This document shows positions 1 to 12,300 of a stretch of DNA of 57,303 nt, piece by piece. Location: NCBI GenBank assembly GCA_030141605.1, contig JAQGDQ010000018.1:1218501-1275803 (forward strand). Direction: 5' to 3'. The notes under the pieces were generated by a model, which had not been told where the DNA came from, ran no database searches, and was given only the letters and a program-made list of their open reading frames with translations. The number at the start of each line of letters is the position of its first letter. Position 1 is the first letter of the stretch. The position numbers and the translations under genes are program-made. Source of the stretch: Tubiluchus corallicola. Taxonomy: Eukaryota; Priapulida; Priapulimorpha; Priapulimorphida; Tubiluchidae.

Positions 1-222
1 TTCTTACGAAATACCACCGATTATATATGATAAATATAGAAAACAGTAACTAATGACAGTACTAATTTACAATGAATGTAAAAATTCTGTTACATGAAAC
101 TGAACTTTCCATTTGCAATAATACACAAATATAACAAATCGATTTTGAAAAAAAAACTGTTAAATTAAGAATCAGGTGTAGAGCATCTAATCTCAGGTAA
201 CAAGGTTTTGTTATTTTCATAC

Positions 223-350
223 CTGTAATGTAACATTTCTTGCAAGCTCTGGCACAGGAAAACCTAACAGCTCCATATGTTTAGTTTCTGCTATGATTGT
301 CATCAACTCTGATGCAAAGTTTACCACAAACAATATATTTCCATTAGATG
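223..350 (-). CDS. DNAH10: DNAH10 exon 16 (last exon in the window)
   Basis: It encodes residues 855-897, ending ETKHMELLGFPVPELARNV plus TLQ; the LGF-VPELARNV motif is conserved in DNAH10. The acceptor is AATAG|CA and the donor CAG|GTATGA, in phase 0. No exon is visible in the remaining 222 bases to the left edge, so the gene continues outside the window. Confidence 0.93.
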
Positions 351-3300
351 CTATTGTAAAAAATGTAAACAAGCAGTTTGTAGCAACAATATTTATTATA
401 TAAACAATTATATTATACAAAGTATTGTAAAAAAGTATAAACATACAGTTTATATCCACATTATTTATTATATAGACAATCAAACACAACTATAATTTCT
501 AGTGTAAGATAAATATTATTTCCTATATGCAACTTTGGATTAAACAACCAAAAAACTAGTTCACTGTATTAACATAATTTTAAGCTTGTATCAGGTGGTG
601 CAAAAAATGTGAGTTCAGCTCCTGTACATCAAACAGCCCTGTGTAGCCGATGTTATTTATACAAATTATGTGAGAAATTATGCAGAAATGTATTTCATAG
701 GATTCTGTTCCATTTTTTCTTCACAACAAATCTTTATCAGTGCTTTACTTTTACTGGTGAAGATCATGAGGTAAAGTGGTTGATGTCTTTTGCTGCTATA
801 TACTGAGCGCCTTAAATACATCGATGTGGCTATTTTTCAACTGACTCCCGAATTCAAATTTTAAACATGTAGAATTTTTTCGACCATAACTTAAAAACTA
901 CAGAAAGCATAAACTTGTAACTTTCATAGACAAAAGTTAATGAACAGTAGTATCACGCTGTAAAATTTTAACTTTCTAGAGCACTTGCATCTAATGTCAT
1001 TGTAGCCTAAACTTTGCAACATTTCCTCTGTGCCACATGACATGTCCGATAGAATTGACTTTGACTTATATCTAGCACTGAATCAAGCATTTTATTGAAA
1101 ACAACCTCAGGTAACACTGCTAGCAGTGAATCTAGCCTGTGCTAGTACAATGGCTACGTTTTGTACAATGGTCACCTGGCTTCTTTCAAGTTTTCTTTCT
1201 TTCAAACCAAATTAGCAGCATTCATTCCTTAGAACTGAAAGTTACACTGTTCAGGTTCAAAGAAGTGCATCCTTTTCAAATAGTGTCAAACAAAACAAAT
1301 TGTTGCATTGTTAATTTCTTTGTTGTGATTTGACCTATATGCCTTTTACCATTCGTCTTTTTGCATCTTTTTTCAGCACCCATGGTTTTGTTCCACTCAT
1401 AGCAATTTGGCAGGACACTTTTGCTAATTTCAATTAAAAATGCTTCGCCCAACAGACGTCATTATTATGCCAGCTAGAATATTAAAATGGTATAGCGTAC
1501 AGTGCAACTGCTGTGCAAGAATGCACTGACACCAAACCAAGATCTGCTTACCGAATTTTTTCCTTAGTTATACGTATTGTGCATTGAAATGTATACAGAT
1601 AAGATAATCTTTTGACCTAAGTATTAAAAATGCCTCTAGTGGCTTTAAGTAACTATCAAAAACTGAAACGTAAAAAGCAGTTAACTCACTGTCTTTTGCT
1701 GCAGTAGTCTGTGGAGATGACGATACAAACACTGAGATTTTTCGGCGAACTTTTGGATGCGCTTGTTGTGTGGGACGGACGACAGCAGTACTAGGGATAG
1801 ACAGCACATTCCTCTTGAGCAATGATGGTAAAACTGCCTCAGCATAATCACGCCAAGATTCATATTTCTTATCTTGATAAACTTTCATTTCTTTGGCCAC
1901 AGAAAGATACTTTGCTCTTGCCTGAAAAGTTTAACTTTAGAAGAAAAAACTTGAATTATTTTACCAATAAAAAGGTGTCACAGATGGTAGATAACAATTA
2001 CACATACATTCATTAAGTTCTTTGTTACTAACAACAATTCAGACCAGAGAAGTGTTTTAGGAAAAGAAAATGAAGAGTTTTTTTGCTATTGCAATTCTAG
2101 CACAAAGATTGCACAAGCAGAATGAAGCTACAGGCATTTTGTAGCTATTTTCTATATTTGTCTGTATAGTTTGGCAGATTGGAGGTCAAAATCCAGTACA
2201 CTGGTAAGGCTTATCACAAATGATAAATGTTGCCATGGGACGAGACACTAATTATCAAGGTTATCCTCTAAAATAAGATGCAGGTGTGGCAAAAGTTCAG
2301 ACTGATGTACATAATCCCTCAACAAAAGAAACAGCCTTAACTTTTGTAGCCAGGCACATCCAGTGATAACCCTTATGTCACTATGTTACACTTCAAGTTT
2401 CAAATATAGGTTTCCAAATTAGTTCCTAGTGTTGAATACAGATTTTTTTGTTTCAGTGCTAGCCACTTGCAATCTGGTTGCTGTCGTACCAACAACAAAT
2501 GAAATAATGACATGTGACATATTAAAATGTACTTAATTAAAGAAATAGTGTACTATTGCAGGCCTGCAAGCTTACCATGCACTGGAGATGACAACACAAC
2601 AATAACAAAGTTTCAGTGCATTAGAGAAAGTTCAATTTTACTTTATAGAACGAAGCACTAACTGTATGTGAAGAAAGGAGCACAGAAATTTCGTTGTCAT
2701 TAAAACAAATTGTCACATAACTACATTACGTAAGGAGTTATATAAAGTTCATTAAAAGCAATTTCTGCAGCTGTGTAAACTGTCAAAATAGTGAAATCTT
2801 TATACTGTACTTACAGATTTTCCAGTTTCAGATGCAAAAACATTCTCAAGTGTGAGAAACCTCAGTACCGTATGTTTGATACGATAAAACAAATGCTTTT
2901 CCCAATAGATGGCACCAGCAGTTGGGGGAACAGCTTTATTTATTGGTGGCTTTTCCTTGCCTTTTTTAAATAATGCTTCAACTTGTTCCACCTATTGACA
3001 AATACTTGCATTAAGATACTGTGAGATACTAACGGATAGCTGTGGTGTTCCAATGTCTAATTTTATTCACATTCTCATAATAATTGTCTTGGGAAAACGT
3101 GTGGCCTAAAAAATTCATCATATAGAAATGTACTTTGAATGTCTTAGTAAAACTTATATGCTTCCTTAGACATATTTTTAAGTTATGCGAAACACACTAA
3201 TTTTTGACAAGCATTTAATTCACAATCAAACTTTTTCAACACATGCTACGTACAAAGACAAACTAAAAACTTTGTCGTTTAAGTTTTCACCATATGATGA

Positions 3301-6300
3301 CCAATAACAACCAATTTCAAGTAAGCAAGTGTTACCTCTTTACAAAACTGCATCAAGATGTCATTGAATTTGTCCATCATTTGTTGATTAATGGTTTCAC
3401 GAGAGTGTATGTGCTTGAAGTTCATCAGCATGTCAAATGCTCCTTCAGCAGAGCGCAGAGCTTTAAATGACTCATTAATAAAGTTTTTTGCCTCTTCTTC
3501 AATAGATGCAACTTCACGATTGAACCACGACATATTAGACCTCCATTTGTATTCATTTGTATATGAATATGCGTCAAAATTAATCTGAATGCAAATATTT
3601 ATAAACTTACACATTTTCAGAGATCGTGACCTAACATAAGCATGCTACAAAACAACTTAGTTAAGACATACATTGTACCAAAAAGTATTGAATTGCACTG
3701 CAGCTAAGAAACCATGTTAAGTTTTATACTGAAACAGTAGCAACAAAGAGGGTTTGACTGCTTCGCTCAAGTAAATACTTACCAATGCAAAGGGCTGTAC
3801 AAGTGCATCAACTCTCTTTAACACATTGTCTATTCTTACTGGATCTCCAGTTACAGCTTTCATCTCAGGTCCAAAAATATTGTAAAATTCAATCAACACC
3901 TGGAAATGTTTTAAGTAAGCAATTTTAAACACGCAATGTTATGCATACTTTTTTGCTTTTTCATTGATTCCTGCTGTCTCCCTCCTCTCTCAATCTCTCT
4001 CTCGCACCAAAACTTAACAATTATTTAAAAAATGAAAATTACACCATATTTGACAATCACAATAAAGCCGTTACAAACTTACAAACCTGTGCAACATTGT
4101 GTAAATCATCGCATATTTTTGCCATGTAATCAGTTTTTTCAAACAATCGCTTTTTATCAAATTCCCATCGAGCATCTCTTCCTGAATTTTCAATCTTAGC
4201 CCGAGTTTCATGATAGGCATTGTTCCACAGTTCTAATACCTTTTTTGCTTCTAATGTCATATCCTTGACAACTTGATGTGGTAAACTATACAAATAAATA
4301 TGGATATAAAACATCTTGAAAGCTTGAAAAGTTTGGCACGGCAATATAGAAATTACTGAATTATGTATACTGTGTGCAGCTCTTAATAAAACTTTTCAAC
4401 TCCAAATGTATTTAATTAGGCCTACTTGACAGGTAGAAAAGTACATACTACTGCATGATACCATATTATCTTTAAAAGTTTTAATACATATTAGCTGATT
4501 ACATTCAAGTTACTAATTACATTTACACACCTAATAAACTAATAAGGACAACCCGCACAAATAATATCAAATAGGTACTATGCAATGCTGGTATCAGTGA
4601 CAATATTCCGAATATAGTCAGTCTTATACTTTATAGTAGATTAGATTAGGGGGCAGTGGTGTCGGGGAGATTATATAGGATGGTAAAATCCCCCCCCCCA
4701 ACACTTTGCTGAGGCCTTCGACAGGCCCATTGCAATTATTCACTGCTATATGTCTATTGGTCGTACTCGGCAAGCCTTCCAGCTTGCTTCAGATACGCCA
4801 CTAGTTTTTTCAGGTTTAAGTTCTCTACAACTGCTCTAAGTGTTGTATTTTTATTTCCCAGATATTTGATACGAGCACCCTGGTAGGCGGTGCATCGTCC
4901 CACGCGATGGTCCGGTGTTTCGTCTTCCTGACCACATTTCGGGCAAATCGCGCATTGTGCTCGACAAGTGGTTTTTTTATGTTTTTGGAGATTACAGTGT
5001 CCGGTTAGGACCTGTATAACCATGTTGAGTTGAGTTCTACTGAGACTCAGGAGCCTATTGCAGACTCGGGCCGAGGCCCAGCCCACATGTTCCTTTGTTC
5101 TCTTGCAGTCCTCACGATTATTCCACGACGTTTCCCATTGTTTTAAACTCCATCCCTTAATCGCGTAGACACAGCTAGCGTAAGGGACGGGCAGATAGGG
5201 TTCTGGTCCCTCAGGAGAGAGCTCAGATCCCTTTTTAGCAAGTTTGTCCGCCTCTTCGTTACCATGTACTCCTTCGTGTCCAGGAATCCATGTAACCAAG
5301 ACTCGGTTTCTTTTTCCAAGTATGTTCAAGTTTTCAACACAACGTAAAACCGAGATAGATTTTACTGTATTGTTTTCAGTAGCTTTAATAGCCGCCTGGC
5401 TGTCTGACAGGATGACTATTGATTGATTCTGGAGTCCTTCCGAAGACATTATCTCCGCCGCTTGTGAGATGGCGAAAACTTCTGCCTGGAAAACAGTACT
5501 TAATTTCCCAAGATAGAAGAACTCCTCCAATACTCTGGACTCAGTCGGATACTCGATACGTATACCTGCACCGATCCTTCCGCCTAGTTTGGAACCATCG
5601 GTATAACACCTGACCAAGTTCCTATCCATTTCGCCTTCCGATTTGATAGCGATTTCTCTTTCCTGAATCTGGCATTCGAAATTTCTTTCGAACACGCGTG
5701 TTCTTTTTCTTAAATCACCCGGCATATGCAACAGTTGGAGGTCGCGCCTATAGCTATTGCACACATCGATATGACTTTTAGACTTACCAAAAGTTCCCAC
5801 GGTCTTCGCTGTCCAGAGCCCCGCCATATCTATACGGTATGACCCTCGGACCGCCTCCGACCGAATGAACTCGTCTATTGGTGTGATATTCAACAACATC
5901 TCCAATGCACCGGTAGGAGTACTTGGGAACGCTGAAGAAATCATTAAGCATGCTAATCTCTGTACTTTCTGGAGCATTTTCCTGAGGTACATTTTTTCCA
6001 ACCCGCTGACCCAGGATACACACGCATACGTCATGAAAGGACGCACCATTGCCGTGTATATCCATTTCATGACCCGCGGTTGGATGCCCCACGTTTTACC
6101 AACAATTTGTCTGCATTGCATAAGTGCCGCCGTCGCCTTGTTGGTGACCCGTGTTATATGGCTCTTCCAAGTCAGTTTACTGTCTAGGGTTACCCCTAGC
6201 AGTTTCGCTTCATTGGAGAGTTGGAGCTTCTGTCCATTCATCCAGAGATCCCCAATATTTGGATTTCTCTTGTTTGTGAACATGATTACTTCGGTCTTAC

Positions 6301-9300
6301 TACTGCTGAATTCTAGTTCAGTTTTCCTGGACCATTCAGCAGCAATGTTAATTACATTTTGCGCCCTCCTTCTGACCGTCGATACGTTCGCACTAGCTAT
6401 TAGTACTGCCAGGTCGTCGGCATAGGCTTGTACATAAATTCCATTTTCTTCAAATTCCCTAAGCAGAGAGTTCAATACACAGTTCCATAGCAAGGGAGAC
6501 AGTATTCCGCCTTGGGGGTTTCCCTTTACTACTTCCCTCTTTACCGTGGCATCACACAGCTCTACTTGGACCGTACGGCACCTTACCATGTTCTCAATCC
6601 AGCGGATAAGAACTGGCGATACCTCAAGTTCAAGCAATGCGGCGGATATGCTATTAAAAGAAACGTTATCGAATGCCCCAACAATATCCAAAAAGACACC
6701 TAGTGAGAGCTTCTTTTTAGCAAGACTACGTTCAATACGCTGTACATACTAGTGCAGAGCAGTTTCCGTGGAAACGCCTGCGCGGAAGCCATACTGTACA
6801 TTGGATAGTCTTGCTTGTAATTCAGTATCCTCGTTCAATTGATAGAGGACTATTCTCTCCAACCATTTCAGTTGAAATGACGTTAATGTTATCATCCGGA
6901 AAGACTTGACTTCTAAATAGCTATTCTTTCCGGGTTTCGGCAAAAATACTCCTCTCCCTTCCTTCCAGGATCTCGGTACATAACCATACCTGAGACATGT
7001 CTGGAAAAGCATGAGGTAGTGTTTTTTAATGTATTTCCATCCTTTCTGCAACAGGACTGGATTACTTTATAGTAATTCACCCAACTTCCAAGATGTACTA
7101 TTCAATTTATTAGTAATGTCTTTGTCCCTAAGAAAGACACAACAGCTCCTATTGTTAGCATTTACATTAAAAAAATGGCAATTCGCTTACAGCTCCGATA
7201 CATGGTATTAGCAGGTGTTAGTTATAAATACAAAGCAAAAAATAAAAAGCTAATGTAATACCTAAACAGTGTTTTCACATTTATTTCTTCAGCAACTCTA
7301 TCAGCAATTTTCCAAGCAATCATTTCCATTAGTGGTACCATGCGCTCATCAGTATTGTAATGTCTTGATATTATCCAGACCATTCTGAGAGATGACATCA
7401 TCGTTGGTATTGTTTCCATTATCACCTAAATCAAGTTACAGTAACTTCACAAGCAAAATATGATCACGGTGTCGATAACATAAAAAATGTATATTTCGAA
7501 CTCTAGCTTTAACGTAACTACAATGTGTTTGAAAATCAGTACATTTTCAATAGTTCAAGGGGAACCACTGTGATAAAAAATCCCAATCCCTACCAGTTTG
7601 ATGAATTGTGGTCAATGTAACAATATTGATTTTCACGTACTATGATTATAACATTTTAAATAAAAATATGTAGAAGAATCAGTACTTTATAATATAATAA
7701 GAATCCAAATAATACTTTTTTATTTGACTACTGATGCAATTACTAGGTATATAAACACTATCCACTTATTATTCGTATATCGCAAACTGCGAAAAAATTG
7801 CGGTTTGATTCACAGCACATTCTTTTAATTAGTACTTTCTACTTAAATGTCACGCCTCCACTTATGTATGCCTGCGAATGCAATATGTTTGTGAGCATCA
7901 GTTTGTGAGAAATATAAATCATCATGTAATTGGACTGTCTATCACCCAATATTTGTGCAGTATTACAAAAAGAACAGAAAAGTGTAATAATGTTGTTTAC
8001 CATGCATCTGTATTTGAATTGGCTAAATGGCAGAGCATTTGAGTGATCTATTCTTGCATAACTCTTTAACGTGATGCAATGCAATGTGAACTTAGCTAGT
8101 CTTGCTTGTGTTTGTGAGCATCAGTTTGTGAGAAATATAAAGCGTCATGTAATTGGACTGTCTATCATTCAATACTTGTGCAGTATTACAAAAAGAACAG
8201 AAAAGTGTAAAATTGTTATTTATCATGCATCTGTATTTGAATTGGCTAAATGGCTGAGCATTTGAGTGATATATTCTTTCATAACTTTTTACAATTTTTT
8301 TATTAAAAATACATGTCACCTGCAAATGGCCATCCAAATTTTTGAAATGACGTTCTAATGTTGACAGAAATTTCACATTATCTTTGGCTTCTAGATGGTA
8401 TTTTTGCAAATCAACGCAATTATCTTGAAATATGACACAAGTCTACAAAAGAAAATAATAATTATTTTTCACTATGTAAGACTAGCATTCGATGAATTGA
8501 ACAAATTGCTAGAAGCTCATATCTTTAAAAAAACATTTTTAAGTTTAAACTATTATTAAAGATAGCAAGTTTAATTTGTGACTCTATGTACCATTGCCTT
8601 GAAGTATTCACCGTTGCAGTAGAAAAACAATAAAGAATAACAATAATAAGGAATAATAATAAAAGCATAATTTCCAATTTCCTAGTTGTCACTTTAATGT
8701 ATCTGATCAAGATTATGCAGAATTTCAGAAATCAGACCAGAAATATAAAAAATGTTTAAATAAGTACTGGCAAATCTTTATAAAAAACTGTTTAAAAATC
8801 ACGTTTGCACTATAAAATGAGGCAGGACACATTCGGCTGTTCATACTATTGTTTTTAAACTAACTACCAATGAAAGTCGGCAGACGACATTTCCGAAATA
8901 TATGAATCTTCTAAGACAATAAATTACATATGGTCATAGAAGAGCTAAGACATGTGTGATGGTTTATACTAGTTCCTGAATCAAAAGTCAGAACACACAG
9001 GGATTTTTTGTACCAAGCAAAAACAGGATTAAGTAAACACCGAGAAACAAATTTAACATATTGTAGTGCTTAAAGACCTGAGAGTTAACAGTGTCCAAAA
9101 TATCTTGATATCGTTTAACAGTAGGGTTTTTCAGCTGTTCAGTCATAGCGCTGAGTGTTCCGTTTCTTTCTCCCCAATAGTCTAGCTCAGCTAGAGGGCC
9201 TTTGCCTTGAGGTACTCGCTTCTTTTCTTGTTCAATCACTAGAAAAATGCACAGCTTTGTAGACTTATTTGATGTCAGTTGGAAACTGTTCCACTAACTA

Positions 9301-12300
9301 GGACTTTGCTCAACTGATTTAGAATAGAGTACAGAAAAACTTATTAAATTACAGATTGACTTTCACAATCATCATGATCTCTCTGTTTGCAACAGTTTAC
9401 CTAGCAGTAGAGAAACTGGGAAATACAAGTTCTACAGACATTGGCACCCTGCACTTATAACAACATAGCCTTTGGAAAATAGTCATATCATCAAATTCAA
9501 TACTTAATTGACATGTACAGAATAAACTTGCCTTTGACCTTTTGCATATGGCATAGAGTCAGGGATTTGCTTTTCAATTATGATTAAACCACTATGTAAT
9601 ATTTAGTCTGCACTAGTCTACATATGTGTGGTTTAGCTAAAAATGTCCAACACATGTGTTGCCTTATAATCAAGTCACATTTATCTCATAGTATTTGCAT
9701 GGCAGCACCAAAATTATGGAACAATCTGCTAATTCACGCATATAAAATGACTAATGTTGAAATCTTTTCTTAAAACTTATCTTTATGAAAGAAACCTTTT
9801 TAATTAGACCATGGTAAACATTGTTGAGTTCTAATAATGTACATGAGCACAATATTAGAAAACTGTCACACTGCCAAATGCTATGTAGCCACTATTTGTC
9901 ACACCTCATACAGAACACCCCCCCCCCAATATGTCAAGGTCAGCTAGAGTCAACTGTATGTTGTTGTTTGCAGTTTTAGTAAATACAAAGAAGTCTGGTT
10001 TTAACATGGGTCCAGCAATTAGCGAAAAGCCTACCAATAAGGCAGATAAATATAACCTCTCTGGAAAGTAAAGCTGTAAGCTGGCAATGTGCAGATCCAT
10101 ATTCTTCCTCACATAGAAAGAAGAATCAGAACTGTGCAGCAAATAAAACTGCTTTCAACCAGTTTTCCTTACAGCCTGATCCATTTACTAACTAGACCAA
10201 GCAATATCTAATATTATAAAAACGAGTACATATTATGACTACACGCCATTTCATTTGCCAACCTACAAATTATCAAAGATGTGTATTATAAGAAAAGAAA
10301 TATTACTGATTGTAGTACCATGGCATATTTGTTCCTGCCATCGAGTGACTGTCTCCTCTATTTGTTGAAGTAATGCAGGATCTTGTACGATATCTTTCGT
10401 ATTCTGTGGTAATGTAATGTGGGGGAAAAATAGATGTATTTCACCTGTAAAACGAAAGCTGACCGTATATTGGAAATAAATATTACTATTATTATAACAT
10501 GGCAAAAACAGTGTTCCTAAATAGAAACTTCAAAACACCAGTCATTAAAAACAGTCTTCAGTTAAAATGCAATGGAAAATACTACGTATAAGAACCACAG
10601 AGTTTTTACATTTGGTAGTCAACTAGAGAAAGATGCAGCTTTTATTACACCTTCTAATTGCTTGATTGTCCTAGAAACAGTTCCGGTAAACTTCTGTAGA
10701 TTGAGTAAAAACTCCTCACGTAACTGTGTATGCACAGTCAGTTCTGAATTCAGCTTGAGTTGTTCACATATCTGTTGTTGACTGTCTGATACGAGGGATT
10801 TTCTGGGCTCCTCATGAACTTCATAATTCACTGGAACTTTTTTTATTTGAGTTGCCAAGAAAGGAGAGTAAACCTACAGTAAAAGTGATATACAGCTTAA
10901 AAAGGCTTAAATTAAAAGGCAAAACAGAGGCTAGATTTGAACCAGAGGCTTTCATAATAAAATTCTCAGCTTTATAATTAGACTATGCAGTTCCTTATAA
11001 CTGTGATATCATATTTTAAGTGTGTCCCAATAGCTCAACAAAATTATCCCCTTAATGTGACTGCTAAGTAACATGGTTTGACCTTCGATACAGTATATCC
11101 GTAAAACCAAAGTATATTTTCTTATTAACATGTCACAAACAGTTGCAAACGACACAGATATGCAAAGGTGGTAACTTGTCAAGCAAAAATGTCTGACACG
11201 AATCTTTCTGGCTCCAGAAAGTTTTTCTTAATCTAGTAGCTTACCTGCTTCAATGTTCGCTGTAAGATTAAAAGTGTTGTCCCATTCAAAGAACCAAATT
11301 CTAATGCATCAGTCATCATATCCATGGCTTCTTCCTCATCAGCAACATAGGAGACTGGACCGCCTTCTAACCTAACGTATATTTTAATTAGTTAAATTAC
11401 CAGTTATAGCGAATGGTCAAATCCACAGTAATGCTTTAATTACATCTAAAGTAATAGTTATAAAATAAAAACAACATAGCACTATTAAATAAAAATAGTT
11501 TCACTAAGGGAGTAATTTTTTTTTAGTTTACTACAAGTGCAGAAGTTGCTTTTCAGCACAAAATATTAAACAGTAATAGCGCTTCATAATTCATATTAAT
11601 CTCATTTTGCTCATTAAAATACAAAAAATCAAAAGCTTTGTCAACCAGTTAAAGCAGAAGCTTTTTTGTTTACGAGTAATTAAAAAAGGCTGCAGAAGCT
11701 CAGCTAAGCTACTTTGCGAACTCTTGAAAGCCTCTCGGGGCAGTAGTCCAAGAAACCATTACAAACTACCCAGAACGAACCTACTACATAAATCATAAGT
11801 TATCACTTATCAAGGGTCGTTTGAATGACTTTCTGAAGCTTGCTGTTTATACCCGCTTCCTGGTTCCAAAGTAAACAATTGTCTGAATTGTTTTATGCTG
11901 TTGTTTCATAAAACAACTGCAAGCGTAATTTTTTTCATACCTTTTCGGAAACTATTCTCACAAAATGAAGTTATTCAAAGCTAAATTTACATCTTAATGC
12001 AATCTAATTTCTCTGACAAGTTGACAGGAATCACAGCACTTGTAGAATGCATGAAACTTTCGACAAGTTTGAGTACCTTCCGAAAAGTTAAAAGAGAATT
12101 AATCTTTTGCTGAAATTATCTGCTTTTACTAGATTATAAAAGATGTAAATCAAGAAGTTTATTTGTGTGCAAGTTATTTTTACTTATAACCTTCAAAACT
12201 GCCGACATTCTGTGACAAATAGAAACAAAATCCCTGCTCACTGTTCACGCTATACAAGCTGACCTGAGACTGAGCTAGTGCTGAATTTGTGGTACATGTA

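Noticed and set aside
5865-6425. Plus-strand 186-codon frame inside the retrotransposon
   Set aside because: It is antisense to the RT ORF, whose catalytic motifs are clear on the minus strand.
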